Shown in pieces: positions 1-8,893 of a stretch of DNA of 63,323 bases; the first letter of the stretch is position 1; each line of letters begins with the position of its first letter. Below the pieces are notes generated by a model that saw nothing but the letters and a program-made list of their open reading frames with translations, was not told the origin of the DNA and made no database searches. Made by a program: the position numbers and the translations under genes. Location of the stretch: NCBI GenBank assembly GCA_937974845.1, contig CALJVC010000020.1:1-63323 (forward strand), in the 5' to 3' direction. Origin of the DNA: an uncultured Pseudogracilibacillus sp. (GTDB taxonomy: Bacteria > Bacillota > Bacilli > Bacillales > Amphibacillaceae).

Positions 1-16
1 TTCATGCGTTCTAAAG

Positions 17-45
17 TTGAAATGCACCCTTCAATTTGATAAAAT
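17..45 (+). promoter_or_regulatory. Probable sigma-A promoter of rpsT
   Basis: TTGAAA at 17-22 and TAAAAT at 40-45 are separated by 17 bases, and a TG at 37-38 gives an extended -10. It lies 85 bases upstream of rpsT. Seen in sequence; activity is inferred. Confidence 0.65.
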
Positions 46-65
46 ATTCTTGTCCAATGCGTAAA

Positions 66-94
66 AATCGAAAGAATGATTTTTATTCTCGATT
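66..94 (+). promoter_or_regulatory. Hairpin in the rpsT 5' leader
   Basis: AATCG (66-70) and AGAAT (73-77) can pair with ATTCT (85-89) and CGATT (90-94), giving a ten-pair stem with a two-base bulge. It lies between the promoter and the rpsT start. It could be a site of S20 autogenous control, which is known in E. coli by another mechanism, or merely a leader structure. The function is inferred. Confidence 0.3.
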
Positions 95-130
95 ACAATT
101 GTTGACCATTGAATAGTTGGAGGTGATAAA

Positions 131-397
131 ATGGCTAATTTAAAATCTGCCATTAAACGTGTACGTATTAATGAAGACCGTCGTGTCCGTAATAAAGCTG
201 TGAAAACGCAAATGCGTACCTTAATTAAGCGTGTGGAACAATATGTAGAACAAAATGATGTCGAAAATGCTAAGGTTGCCTACCAAAAAGCGACACAAGC
301 AATCGATAAAGCTATTCAAAAAGGTGTCGTACATAAGAATAACGGTAACCGTCAAAAAGCTAAATTGGCGAAAAAAATCCGTCAAATTTCTGCATAA
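131..397 (+). CDS. rpsT: 30S ribosomal protein S20
   Basis: This is an 88-residue basic protein of normal S20 length. It begins MANLKSAIKRVR, a typical S20 start, and is rich in Lys and Arg with long helical stretches. S20 binds 16S rRNA during assembly of the small subunit. The start at 131 follows a strong AGGTGA ribosome site at 121-126. The gene stands alone, with its own promoter upstream and a terminator at 421, and it converges on holA, as in B. subtilis, where it also lies beside holA. The identification is secure. Confidence 0.98.
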   Translation: MANLKSAIKRVRINEDRRVRNKAVKTQMRTLIKRVEQYVEQNDVENAKVAYQKATQAIDKAIQKGVVHKNNGNRQKAKLAKKIRQISA

Positions 398-420
398 GCT
401 TATCGATTACTATAAAAGAA

Positions 421-457
421 AAACGCATGGAATCCAATCGATTCCATGCGTTTTTTT
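421..457 (+). terminator. Intrinsic terminator of rpsT
   Basis: A perfect 13-base-pair stem (421-433 with 441-453) has a 7-base loop and is followed by a run of T. It lies 24 bases after the rpsT stop. Confidence 0.9.
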
Positions 458-544
458 ATGTTTTCCATTCCATATCTTCTTAGAATAACTTCTGTTTATC
501 CATTTCCTCAACTTTCTTTAAAATAAACCAATTGCCTCTTTTTA

Positions 545-1600
545 TTACCTAAGATCCTTCATAAGTTGTTTCGTCTTCTTTGACGAAGGATAGATCAAAC
601 GATACAGTAATAATTCGAAGGCAATTTTTTCATCCTTACGACCACTTTTTATCTCATAATCTGCTAAGGCTAGCTGATCAATAATATGGTAAAGCCCCCT
701 TCGACTATAGGCTTGGGAACGTTCATACGCCTTTTTTACAACATAAGGATGTGCTTTAATCTTTCCTTGTATTTGTCGTAGAGTAAGCCCTTGTTCCCGA
801 TATATTTTAGCCTGTAAAATCCTGCGAAATTGATAAGCCAAGAGAGCGATTAAACTAACAGGGCTTTCATTCATCTTTTCTAATTGATGAAAGACTTTCA
901 GGGCCTCTGCTAAATCCTTTTGTAATACGGCATCGGCCAAATCAATTGCGGTCTGTTCTGTAGATTGAGCCATAATTTCCCCAACGATCGCTTCTGTCAC
1001 TTCCTCCCCTTCTTCTGCATAACTAGCTAACTTTTCCACCTCTTGTTGAAGAAGAAACAGATTTGGACCAAATTCCGCTTCAAGGCGCAATTTCGCTTCT
1101 TCGGTTAAGGCTAGCCGATGTTGTAACAACATATCGTCTAACCACTGTCGGAGTTCATAGTCACGAATAGGTTGGCAATCAACAACGACAGAATGTTTGA
1201 ATAGAGCTTTTGTAGCCGATTTCCTCTTATCCAACTTTTCATATGGGGCCACAATAATTAGCGTACTATAGGGAGCTGGTGACTGTAGATAGGTTTCTAA
1301 AACCTTTGGCTCATGGCTAACGTTAACCTTTTCGGGCGATGCAAGTAAAAAAACGGGAAATTCAACTAGGGCGATATTTCGTTCAGAAAAAAAAGGCAAA
1401 GTTTCTAAATCCATGACGACGTCTTGGATAGAGGTCTCCCTCATATCGAAGAAAGTTACGGCTTCGCTTTCATCCCCTAATTTAGTAAAAAGCGCCTTCT
1501 TAAATTGTTCTATAAAATAATACTCTGTCCCTAATAATGTATAGACAGGTGCCAAAGGTTTGGCACGTATTTGTTTTATGGCATCCTGTAAGGAAATCAT
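545..1600 (-). CDS. holA: DNA polymerase III delta subunit (clamp-loader subunit)
   Basis: The 351-residue protein matches the HolA/YqeN family in length and layout: an N-terminal ATPase-like fold with the segment YTLLGTEYYFIEQF, a central PAPYSTLIIVAPYEKLDKRK region, and a C-terminal helical collar. Delta opens the beta sliding clamp in the clamp-loader complex. The start at 1600 is preferred over an upstream in-frame ATG at 1618, because AGAAGG lies 7 bases before it. It is downstream of comEC and yqzM, its usual Bacillus position. The C-terminus converges on rpsT. Confidence 0.93.
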   Translation of the reverse strand: MISLQDAIKQIRAKPLAPVYTLLGTEYYFIEQFKKALFTKLGDESEAVTFFDMRETSIQDVVMDLETLPFFSERNIALVEFPVFLLASPEKVNVSHEPKVLETYLQSPAPYSTLIIVAPYEKLDKRKSATKALFKHSVVVDCQPIRDYELRQWLDDMLLQHRLALTEEAKLRLEAEFGPNLFLLQQEVEKLASYAEEGEEVTEAIVGEIMAQSTEQTAIDLADAVLQKDLAEALKVFHQLEKMNESPVSLIALLAYQFRRILQAKIYREQGLTLRQIQGKIKAHPYVVKKAYERSQAYSRRGLYHIIDQLALADYEIKSGRKDEKIAFELLLYRLIYPSSKKTKQLMKDLR

Positions 1601-1753
1601 TTCTATGCCTTCTTTCATATATTAAGGTAATTCCGTGCAATCTATATATATCATAGCATGGATTTCTAAGAAGCAAACAATTATAAGGCTTTCACATTTA
1701 ACTAGCTTTTTTTATGCAATTACTTTATAATAAATGCAGATACAGGAGGGATA

Positions 1754-1888
1754 ATGATGAACGAATTTGAAAATAATCCACAAGAAAAAACAAGCGACGT
1801 ACCTCATGCGATTACTGGATTTTTAGTTTCATTTATCTACTTTGCCTTTATTTTCTTTTTAGGGACGGCAATCAGCTTCATGAACTAA
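1754..1888 (+). CDS. yqzM: YqzM-like small membrane protein
   Basis: This is a 44-residue reading frame preceded by the strong site AGGAGGG at 1744-1750. The protein starts MMNEFENNPQEKTSDV and then has one hydrophobic segment (about residues 20-42) ending near the C-terminus. B. subtilis YqzM has the same length, the same NEFE start and the same position between holA and comEC. Its function is unknown; a single-pass membrane protein is inferred. It is transcribed opposite to its neighbours and shares a terminator with comEC. Confidence 0.8.
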   Translation: MMNEFENNPQEKTSDVPHAITGFLVSFIYFAFIFFLGTAISFMN

Positions 1889-1900
1889 AAAGCAAACAGA

Positions 1901-1930
1901 AAATGCTGCTACTTGGGCAGCATTTTTATT
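1901..1930 (+). terminator. Bidirectional terminator between yqzM and comEC
   Basis: AAATGCTGC (1901-1909) pairs with GCAGCATTT (1917-1925). T-rich sequence follows on the plus strand and A-rich sequence precedes it, so it can serve both convergent genes. Confidence 0.8.
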
Positions 1931-4241
1931 TTACCTTTTCTAAAAAGGCATGGAACCTTCCTTTATTTTCAGTAAAAATATATTGCACCGCCCCCATCTC
2001 ATCGGTGCGAAAAACTTCGACCCCACCTAGTTCGAGACGCTCAAGGACTTCTTTAGATGGATGTCCATAACGATTGTTCCTTCCGACAGAGATCCATGCA
2101 TACTTAGGTTGTATCCCTTCGAGAAACTCCTCGGAAGAAGAACTATTGCTTCCATGATGGGCTACTTTTAACACATCGACGGAAAGACTCCCAGCTTTCT
2201 TAGCTATTATTTTTTCCACTTTTTCCGTTAAATCACCTGTAAAAAGCCAAGAGCTCTGTCCGAACCTTGTATATAAGACAAGCGAATTATCGTTAACATC
2301 CCCGTAGTCTTGTTCAGGAGATAGAACTGTAAAGGATATGCCCTCTTCCTCAATAACTTCCCCATATTCCACCTGTTCTATTTGAACTTCTTTATTTTTT
2401 ACCCAAGCTTGTAATTCAGGATCTTCTGCTTCATGGAACTCCGATATATAGATTCGTTTTACTGGAAAATCTTCAAGTATATACCGTAAGGAACCGTGAT
2501 GATCTAGATGAGCATGACTAACGAAAATAGCATCGATCTCCCTAATTCCTCTCCCCTGTAAATACGGCAAAAGTATTTTACGATATATTGAATCTGTCGG
2601 TTCCTGATCACTAAAATGAAATTTAGCCCCTGCATCGATTAAAAATACTCCTTGACGGTAGGGTAATTCGATTACAAAAGCATCGCCCTGGCCGATATCC
2701 AGCATTGTAACCCTTCCCTCATCGGAAAAATATGGTGCGAAAACAAGAAAATTCAACCATAACGTTATGCCAATTCCATACATGAAGGCTGCTTTTTTTT
2801 GCTTTTTTTCTAAGGCGACCATCATCCCAAAGAAAAGAATGTAGTAAAAGACCCCCATGCCTAGACTTACGTCCCCAGAAAGAAAGATCACTTGTATTTT
2901 TGTATCTATATATTGAAGAAGTTCCAAGAAGGACCCATGAACCTTCTGAAACACTCCTTGGAGGAAATTTTGTATCCTTAAGGGTAACAATGGAAAACTA
3001 AGGGTTGAAACAATCAAAGGCATAACAAAAAAAGAAAAATATGGGACAACAACGACATTGAGAAGAATTGATAGGGGCTGAAAGTGATAGAAGTGATACA
3101 TTTGCAAGGGAACAATAACCATCTGCGAGACGAAACTAATTTTAAAAAGGAGCCAAAGTTTCGATGAAGTTTGGCGAAACCATTTCGCCGATAACACTAA
3201 AGCGTAGGTCACGAGAAAGGAAAATTGAAAACCGATGTGATATATCATATGGGGATCGATAAAAATTAAAAACAAAAAACTTAAACTGATTATATCGGTC
3301 ATCATGAGTCGTTGACGAAAAAAACCTAATAGAAGCACAAGACAAGCCATCAACGTAGCTCGTAAAACCGATGGTTGACCTCCAGCAAAAAGAGCGTAAA
3401 TCGGTAAAAAAGAGAGCAATAATACTTGAGCCTGTTCCTTCGTGAAAGAAAAAAAGCGTAGGCTAAGAATATAGACGAATCCCATTAAAATGCCAACGTG
3501 TAAACCCGAGATAGCGAGCAAATGAGAAAGACCCCATCGTGCAAAAAGCTCCGTTGTTTCATCCTCTAAAGCTCTCCGTTCTCCAAATAAAAGGGCTTGT
3601 TGCCAGGGCCAAAGGTCATCCTGTAAGCCTTTCTGACTTGCGTGAAGCCATTGGTCTCGTAAACGATATACTTTACCCAGAAAAGAAGTTTGACCTGCAC
3701 ATTGGAGGGACTCACGATTTTCGAGCACAAACTGACCCGAAAGCCCTTGTTCATGAAAATAACGACGATAATCAAACTGAAAGGGGTTTCTTGCTCCTTC
3801 TACCTCTTCCCATTTCCCTTCCACACGGCATCTGTCGCCGTAAGTATAAGGAAAAGAGATTGCTTCGTTTTTATCTTCTTCATCATAGAAATAGTACACT
3901 CTTATTTTTTTATCCTTATCTTCTAAGAGGAAGTCAAAGGAGAAGAAGTTAGTCCCTTCACGTATTGGGCTGACGATTTTTCCTTGAATAGTACTAACAG
4001 TAGATGTGGTAGACTCTACAGGGGTAGGCGAGGTCTGCGGAATCTGCGGAATATATGCGATAAAAAAGAAAAAACTTGCAAGAAGGGCTATGTATAAGGA
4101 AAACGATAGCTGCTTAAAGTAATAGAGGTAGGTGAGCCAGACGATAAGTAGAAGAAAAAAAGGCCAGAAACTTTCTACTTGTAAACTAAGAAAGGCTAAA
4201 CAAGCACTGATCACAAAGAAGTGAGCAATACCTTTTTTCAT
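1926..4241 (-). CDS. comEC: Competence DNA-uptake channel ComEC
   Basis: The 771-residue polytopic membrane protein is of full family length. After N-terminal membrane segments (residues 5-75) comes an OB-like DUF4131 region, then a competence domain with multiple membrane helices (about 200-490), including HLLAISGLHVGI. A C-terminal metallo-beta-lactamase domain carries SHAHLDHHG and AHHGSNSSSS. ComEC forms the channel that carries single-stranded DNA across the membrane, and the lactamase domain is thought to be the nuclease. It is the last gene of the comEA-comEB-comEC operon, and nothing looks broken. Confidence 0.96.
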   Translation of the reverse strand: MKKGIAHFFVISACLAFLSLQVESFWPFFLLLIVWLTYLYYFKQLSFSLYIALLASFFFFIAYIPQIPQTSPTPVESTTSTVSTIQGKIVSPIREGTNFFSFDFLLEDKDKKIRVYYFYDEEDKNEAISFPYTYGDRCRVEGKWEEVEGARNPFQFDYRRYFHEQGLSGQFVLENRESLQCAGQTSFLGKVYRLRDQWLHASQKGLQDDLWPWQQALLFGERRALEDETTELFARWGLSHLLAISGLHVGILMGFVYILSLRFFSFTKEQAQVLLLSFLPIYALFAGGQPSVLRATLMACLVLLLGFFRQRLMMTDIISLSFLFLIFIDPHMIYHIGFQFSFLVTYALVLSAKWFRQTSSKLWLLFKISFVSQMVIVPLQMYHFYHFQPLSILLNVVVVPYFSFFVMPLIVSTLSFPLLPLRIQNFLQGVFQKVHGSFLELLQYIDTKIQVIFLSGDVSLGMGVFYYILFFGMMVALEKKQKKAAFMYGIGITLWLNFLVFAPYFSDEGRVTMLDIGQGDAFVIELPYRQGVFLIDAGAKFHFSDQEPTDSIYRKILLPYLQGRGIREIDAIFVSHAHLDHHGSLRYILEDFPVKRIYISEFHEAEDPELQAWVKNKEVQIEQVEYGEVIEEEGISFTVLSPEQDYGDVNDNSLVLYTRFGQSSWLFTGDLTEKVEKIIAKKAGSLSVDVLKVAHHGSNSSSSEEFLEGIQPKYAWISVGRNNRYGHPSKEVLERLELGGVEVFRTDEMGAVQYIFTENKGRFHAFLEKVK

Positions 4242-4260
4242 TTACTCCCACTATTACCCC

Positions 4261-4722
4261 CTATTTCTCAGACTTTTGCTCCTTAATCAAGACCCGCTTT
4301 ACCTTCACCTGCTTAATAGAAATGTTCGCTTCCTTTAACAAACGTAGGGCTGTATCGTCATTACGATAATCCTCTTCATAAATAATTTCCTTGATACCTG
4401 CTTGAATTAAATGCTTCGTACAATTTAAACAAGGAAAATGGGTCGTATATAAGGTTGTTTGGTCTGTAGGTATACCAAAACGAGCACACTGCAACAAAGC
4501 GTTCATTTCTGCATGCACCGTTCGAACGCAGTGGTTATTTTCAATTAAACACCCTTCATCTAAGCAATGGCTACTATCATCGACACTTCCATTGTAACCA
4601 CTAGCAATCATTCTCTTGTCTCGTACAAGAACCGCGCCAACGGCTAAGCGTGTACAAGTACCCCGTAAAGCTGCTAACTTTGCCTGGGCCAAAAAATATT
4701 CATCCCAAGAAATTCTATCCAT
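4261..4722 (-). CDS. comEB: ComE operon protein 2, dCMP deaminase-like
   Basis: This 153-residue zinc-dependent deaminase has the HAE signature in TVHAEMNAL and the two metal cysteines in PCLNC. Extra Cys/His residues near SSHCLDEGC and NNHCVR fit the additional zinc site of dCMP deaminases. It would convert dCMP to dUMP, but in B. subtilis comEB is not needed for transformation. It lies between comEA and comEC with short spacers. It is shorter than the 189-residue B. subtilis protein, mainly at the C-terminus, and the catalytic core is complete. Confidence 0.93.
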   Translation of the reverse strand: MDRISWDEYFLAQAKLAALRGTCTRLAVGAVLVRDKRMIASGYNGSVDDSSHCLDEGCLIENNHCVRTVHAEMNALLQCARFGIPTDQTTLYTTHFPCLNCTKHLIQAGIKEIIYEEDYRNDDTALRLLKEANISIKQVKVKRVLIKEQKSEK

Positions 4723-4741
4723 GTCCTTTACCTTCTTTCTT

Positions 4742-5362
4742 TTACGGAATAATGATTGAGTCTTTAATATTTTCTAACGTTTTTTCACCGATTCCACTTA
4801 CTTCTAATAAGTCTTCTACAGTTTGAAAGGGGCCATGTTCCTCTCGATAATCGATAATTGCCTGAGCTTTAGCCGGACCAATTCCTTGTAAGCTAGTTAA
4901 TTCATCGAGGGAGGCAACGTTGACACGAACAAGCGGTCCTCGATCTGTCTCTTCACCCATTGAGGAGGCGACAAGTCCCACTTGTTCAAAGCCTTCTTCT
5001 CCTTTCTTAGGTACATAAATAACCATCTCATCTTGAACTTTTTGTGCTAAATTTACCGCACCTTCTTGCGCTTCGTCTGTAAAACCGCCGGCAAGCTCAA
5101 TCACCTTGTGCACTCGCTCCGATTCCGAAACGGAATATACTCCTGGTTTTTTCACTTCTCCTTTGACATCAACTACAACATCTACCGGATTGTCTCTTGA
5201 AAAAGTCGACTCCTGCCCTTCTTCTTGCAACGATACATAAACTTCGTTCTCTGATTCATCGAGATCTTCTACTGGCTCATCCTCTTTGAAAAAGAAAAAA
5301 AGACAAAGAACGATTATTACCATCATCGGTAACCACCGTTTCAAAGAAGAAATGACTGGCAT
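4742..5362 (-). CDS. comEA: Competence DNA receptor ComEA
   Basis: The 206-residue protein has an N-terminal membrane anchor (about residues 9-25), an acidic linker, an SLBB-like domain around VVDVKGEVKKPGVY, and a C-terminal helix-hairpin-helix DNA-binding domain with LQGIGPAKAQAI and VSGIGEKTLENI. It binds double-stranded DNA outside the membrane and passes it to ComEC. The start follows AAAGGGA. It is the first gene of the comE operon, and a ComK-box-like site lies about 70 bases upstream. Confidence 0.96.
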   Translation of the reverse strand: MPVISSLKRWLPMMVIIVLCLFFFFKEDEPVEDLDESENEVYVSLQEEGQESTFSRDNPVDVVVDVKGEVKKPGVYSVSESERVHKVIELAGGFTDEAQEGAVNLAQKVQDEMVIYVPKKGEEGFEQVGLVASSMGEETDRGPLVRVNVASLDELTSLQGIGPAKAQAIIDYREEHGPFQTVEDLLEVSGIGEKTLENIKDSIIIP

Positions 5363-5428
5363 TGGTCTACTCCCTTTCTACAGTTTTTAAAAATGGAGTA
5401 GGATCGCTCTATGTTTGTACCGTACACG

Positions 5429-5442
5429 AAAAAGTTCTTTTT
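5429..5442 (-). promoter_or_regulatory. Possible ComK box upstream of comEA
   Basis: AAAA-N5-TTTT is matched at 5429-5441. ComK binds two such AT-boxes at B. subtilis late competence genes. Only one clear box is visible here, and its partner is not obvious. Placement upstream of comEA is the main support. Confidence 0.35.
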
Positions 5443-5496
5443 GTAAAATACCTAAAAAAAGAAAATAGGAAGGCTCAGGGAGGAGAAAATTAACTT

Positions 5497-6246
5497 TTAC
5501 TTCTCAGAAAGAATGAAAATCCGCTCACTTTTATCTTCTAAAAAGTTATTTTTCATAGAAAAATCCGCAAAAACCTCTATATTTCGAAAACCAACTTGGT
5601 GTAACAAATCGACATAACTTGCGCTCGGGTAAGTTCGCTGATGATGGACCTCATCAAAGCGATAGTAGGTTGAACTGTCTACATCCTTGGCAAAAAAGAA
5701 GCTCAGTTCATGAAACATCTCACCACGATACTTACCCGGTACACAATCCCAAATATAAGCCAGTTCATCCTCTTGATAAGCGAAAGTATGATGAAGCAAA
5801 TGTTCTTCCACATAGTGTATACTATGAATATCAAAAATAAAGAGCCCTCCAGGGGCTAAGCTTGCATAAACGTTTTGAAACACTTTCTTTATATCCTCTA
5901 AGCTAACGATATAGTTTAATACATCACAGTAACTAACAGCTAAATCAATTCCATTAAACCCTTCTAAATGGCGAAGGTCTTGTTGGATCCAAGTAGCTTC
6001 TACGCGTTCTGTCTCAGCCTTATGTCGTGCGATGGTAAGCATATCGTTAGAAAGATCGACACCATATAAATGTGGAAAATATTTCGCTAAGCGTAGAGTA
6101 AATTCACCGGTACCACAGCCTAAATCGAGAACGCGCTCGACCTTTCGACCATTAACCGCCTCTAAAGTAAGCTCTAACCATGCATCGTAGGGAGCCTCTT
6201 TCATCAGGTCGTCATACACTTGAGCCAATAATCTGTAACTACTCAT
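5497..6246 (-). CDS. yqeM: Class I SAM-dependent methyltransferase YqeM
   Basis: The 249-residue protein has a Rossmann-fold SAM site in VLDLGCGTGEFTLRLAKYF, the acidic loop GVDLSNDML, and the motif SYCDVLNYI. The substrate is unknown in the family. Its ATG overlaps the rsfS stop (ATGA), so it is translationally coupled. The neighbours rsfS-yqeK-nadD are the same as in B. subtilis. I recognise the family and position, not a function. Confidence 0.88.
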   Translation of the reverse strand: MSSYRLLAQVYDDLMKEAPYDAWLELTLEAVNGRKVERVLDLGCGTGEFTLRLAKYFPHLYGVDLSNDMLTIARHKAETERVEATWIQQDLRHLEGFNGIDLAVSYCDVLNYIVSLEDIKKVFQNVYASLAPGGLFIFDIHSIHYVEEHLLHHTFAYQEDELAYIWDCVPGKYRGEMFHELSFFFAKDVDSSTYYRFDEVHHQRTYPSASYVDLLHQVGFRNIEVFADFSMKNNFLEDKSERIFILSEK

Positions 6247-6599
6247 CGACTATCGTCACCGATAGAAACTTCCTCGGCATCGCCCCATAACCTTTCGAGA
6301 TTGTAATAGGAGCGTTCATCCTTATGAAAGACGTGACAAATAATGTCCCCTAAATCAATGAGAATCCAACGGGCCTGTTCAAAGCCCTCTACTCTGCGTA
6401 CCGTAAAACCTGCTTTTTCTACTTCGTCCATGATAGAGCGGGCAATGGCTTGTACTTGCCGTTCATTATTTCCATGGCAAATAACAAAGTAATCCGCAAT
6501 AGAGTTTAAACCTTGTAAATTTAGTACAACACTGTTTTCCGCCTTTCTTTCTTCACTAGCTTCAACAACAGTATGTAATAAAGCTTCCATATCCTTCAA
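6243..6599 (-). CDS. rsfS: Ribosomal silencing factor RsfS
   Basis: The 118-residue protein has the Iojap/RsfS signature NSIADYFVICHGNNERQV, followed by GFEQARWILIDLGDIICHVF. RsfS binds L14 on the 50S subunit and blocks subunit joining in starvation. The start is a TTG at 6599 preceded by GGAG about 9 bases upstream. An ATG three codons later has its purine-rich stretch too close. It is coupled to yqeM by ATGA and follows yqeK closely. Confidence 0.95.
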   Translation of the reverse strand: MKDMEALLHTVVEASEERKAENSVVLNLQGLNSIADYFVICHGNNERQVQAIARSIMDEVEKAGFTVRRVEGFEQARWILIDLGDIICHVFHKDERSYYNLERLWGDAEEVSIGDDSR

Positions 6600-6601
6600 A
6601 C

Positions 6602-7171
6602 TTACTTCACTCCTAATTTTTTTGTTAAATCATTATACGCTTCAAAGGTATCGGGATGAATAATATTTTCCCTTTCTACTAAATAAGTAATCGTCTGCTT
6701 TAGAGCTTGGTAAGCAGCGAGGTACAAGTCTTGCTCCGCCAGACGGCGAACACGATCCACCCCAGGAAAAGAACGTCCCGGTTCAATATAATCCGCTACA
6801 AAAATGACTAATTCTACTTCGGTCATACATGCCCGTCCTGTTGTGTGGTAATAAATAGCCTTTAATACTTGCAGGTCTTCTATGCCATACTCTAGCTCTA
6901 GCTTTTTTGCTGCGACAGGCCCATGCCATAATTCATGATGATAGCTTAAAAGCCTTGGCGGTAGTTCATATTCTTTAATAAGTTGCTTTAAGCGTTCCGG
7001 TGGTATATCCTTTTGAAAGTCATGGAAAAGTGCAGCGATAACTACTGGCTCTTTAGCTACATGAAAACGTTCAGCCAATGCTTTAGCTACCTCTACCACC
7101 CGTAAAGTATGGGCATAGCGTTCATTGCTTAGCTGCTCCCTTACGATTTTCTTCATTTTTTCCATATCCAT
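6602..7171 (-). CDS. yqeK: HD-domain phosphohydrolase YqeK (diadenosine tetraphosphatase)
   Basis: The 189-residue protein contains the HD fold: AHTLRVVEVAKAL supplies the first His, ALFHDFQKDIPPE supplies the HD pair, and a later FVADYIEPGR matches the family's last metal motif. Bacillales YqeK proteins hydrolyse diadenosine tetraphosphate symmetrically. The start at 7171 is chosen because AAGGAGC lies 9 bases upstream and because an earlier in-frame ATG at 7225 would overlap nadD much further. It still overlaps the end of nadD by about 50 bases, so coupling is likely. Confidence 0.9.
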   Translation of the reverse strand: MDMEKMKKIVREQLSNERYAHTLRVVEVAKALAERFHVAKEPVVIAALFHDFQKDIPPERLKQLIKEYELPPRLLSYHHELWHGPVAAKKLELEYGIEDLQVLKAIYYHTTGRACMTEVELVIFVADYIEPGRSFPGVDRVRRLAEQDLYLAAYQALKQTITYLVERENIIHPDTFEAYNDLTKKLGVK

Positions 7172-7727
7172 ACAATCGATGCTCCTTAATATAAGAATAA
7201 ACCTCTTCCGGTACATACGAGCCAACCTTTTCTCCTGCTTTTAACATATTCCGGATCTCCGTAGAAGAAATATCCACCTTTGGAGCTGGTATTCTTTCAA
7301 CCTTAAACGACGAATCCCACGAATAACCTGGCCGTTCTACACCGATAAAGCGAATAAGAGTCATCAACTCCTCGATTCGGTGCCAACGATGAAGTTGAGC
7401 TACTTGATCAGCACCGATTAAAAAATAAAATATTACATTGGGATACCGGGAACGCAAAGTCTGAATCGTATCGATGGTATACGATCTTCCCTTGCGCTCT
7501 AATTCAATCGTCTCGATTTTAAAATTTTCCTTATTTCTTAATAAGCGCTTCAACATTTCTAGCCGATGATGGCTAGGCGTTACTTCTCTTTTTTTCAACG
7601 GAGGTAAGTAGGTAGGGATAAACCAAACCTCATCGACTCCTAAGCGTTCGATTACCGATTCAGCCATCGTTATGTGACCAAGATGAGGAGGATCGAAAGT
7701 ACCTCCAAATAGACAAACTCGCTTCAT
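7122..7727 (-). CDS. nadD: Nicotinate-mononucleotide adenylyltransferase
   Basis: The 201-residue nucleotidyltransferase begins MKRVCLFGGTFDPPHLGHI, containing the GTFDPPHxGH motif, and has the C-terminal ISSTEIRNML motif. It makes deamido-NAD from nicotinate mononucleotide and ATP. The start follows AGGTGAT. It sits between yqeI and yqeK as in B. subtilis and overlaps yqeK at its 3' end. Confidence 0.96.
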   Translation of the reverse strand: MKRVCLFGGTFDPPHLGHITMAESVIERLGVDEVWFIPTYLPPLKKREVTPSHHRLEMLKRLLRNKENFKIETIELERKGRSYTIDTIQTLRSRYPNVIFYFLIGADQVAQLHRWHRIEELMTLIRFIGVERPGYSWDSSFKVERIPAPKVDISSTEIRNMLKAGEKVGSYVPEEVYSYIKEHRLYGYGKNEENRKGAAKQ

Positions 7728-7735
7728 CTTATCAC

Positions 7736-8044
7736 CTAAGACTCGCTAGGTAATATGATCTTAGGTTCTTCTGATGCGGGACGATAGAGGATAATTTGAT
7801 TACCGATAATTTGCACAAGTTCTGCCCCTGTTCCTTCCTGCAATTGTTCCGCTACCGACGCCTTATCCTCTAAACAGTTTTGTAAAACCTTTACTTTAAT
7901 TAATTCACGTTTTTCTAGCACATCATCTAATTGCTCTAACATGTTTTCGTTTACCCCATCCTTTCCGACTTGAAAAATAGCCTGTAAATGATGGGCTTTA
8001 GATCGTAAAAAGCGTTTCTGTTTTCCTGTTAACAATATTCTCAA
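7736..8044 (-). CDS. yqeI: YhbY/CRM-domain RNA-binding protein
   Basis: The 102-residue single CRM domain starts LTGKQKRFLRSKAHHL and includes VGKDGVNENMLEQLDDVLEKRELIKVKVLQN. YhbY-type proteins associate with pre-50S ribosomes. The start codon is a TTG whose TGA overlap ends aroE, with GGAAGG upstream. Length and position match YqeI of B. subtilis. Confidence 0.93.
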   Translation of the reverse strand: MRILLTGKQKRFLRSKAHHLQAIFQVGKDGVNENMLEQLDDVLEKRELIKVKVLQNCLEDKASVAEQLQEGTGAELVQIIGNQIILYRPASEEPKIILPSES

Positions 8045-8874
8045 CCTTCCAATGTTTGTTTTAATTGAGCCTCGAGGCTCTCGGCTTCAGGTCGCTGGCC
8101 TGTCCAAATTTCAAAGGCATATTGTGCCTGATAAAGTAGCATGGAATGACCATGGTGCTTCTTAGCCCCTAGACGTTCAGCCTCTTGTAAAAAGCGGGTT
8201 TCAATCGGTTGATATACAATATCACTAACAATCGTTCCCCTCGTAAGTTTGTCGAGGGAAATTAGTATATCTTCCTCCCTAGGCTTCATCCCGACGGAAG
8301 TCGTTTGAATTATTAAAGCATAATCGTCGAGGGTGTTTTCCGCATCCTGCAAGGAAGTCACCTGTATTCCTTTTTGGGCTTGGGCTAATGTTTCCGCTCG
8401 ATCGAGGGAACGATTAGCTATAGTAATATTTGTAAAACCTTCGTTCAGTAAGGCGTGTAAAATCCCCTTTGCCGCTCCTCCGGCTCCTAAAATTAAAATA
8501 GCTGTATCCTTAGTGTCCCCTAGTTCAGGAAACTTATAAAGCAAGGCTCTTACATAACCGATGCCATCGGTATTATAACCAATCCACTTCCCATCCTTTT
8601 GTAATACCGTGTTAACTGCACCGATTTTTTCTGCTTGCTCATCTAAATTATCTAAAAAAGGTATAATTTTTTCCTTATACGGTACTGTTACGTTAAAACC
8701 ATGTAGACCCTTTTCCTTCAACTTTTGCATTTCCTCGGCGAAATCAAAGGCCGTCGGAATTTCATAGATTTTATAGTTCCCCTTTAAATTCGTCGCCTTT
8801 AAAAAGCGCTTATGAATCCACGGTGACAAGGAATGGGTAATAGGATAGCCAATTAATCCAAATTTATATTCCAT
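8041..8874 (-). CDS. aroE: Shikimate dehydrogenase
   Basis: The 277-residue enzyme has the substrate motif THSLSPWIHKRF, the catalytic region NVTVPYKEKI with its lysine, and the NADP-binding loop LGAGGAAKGIL. It reduces 3-dehydroshikimate to shikimate in aromatic amino acid synthesis. The start at 8874 (MEYKFGLIGYPI) is preferred because AGAAAGG lies at normal distance; the upstream GTG at 8883 abuts the ribosome site. It is coupled to yqeI and lies 10 bases or so after yqeH. Confidence 0.95.
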   Translation of the reverse strand: MEYKFGLIGYPITHSLSPWIHKRFLKATNLKGNYKIYEIPTAFDFAEEMQKLKEKGLHGFNVTVPYKEKIIPFLDNLDEQAEKIGAVNTVLQKDGKWIGYNTDGIGYVRALLYKFPELGDTKDTAILILGAGGAAKGILHALLNEGFTNITIANRSLDRAETLAQAQKGIQVTSLQDAENTLDDYALIIQTTSVGMKPREEDILISLDKLTRGTIVSDIVYQPIETRFLQEAERLGAKKHHGHSMLLYQAQYAFEIWTGQRPEAESLEAQLKQTLEG

Positions 8875-8893
8875 TGATGACACCCTTTCTATG

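Noticed and set aside
255..488. 77-codon frame overlapping rpsT
   Set aside because: It overlaps rpsT out of frame and runs through the terminator.
3539..3952. 137-codon plus-strand frame inside comEC
   Set aside because: It is antisense to comEC, has no start site, and has a low-complexity product.
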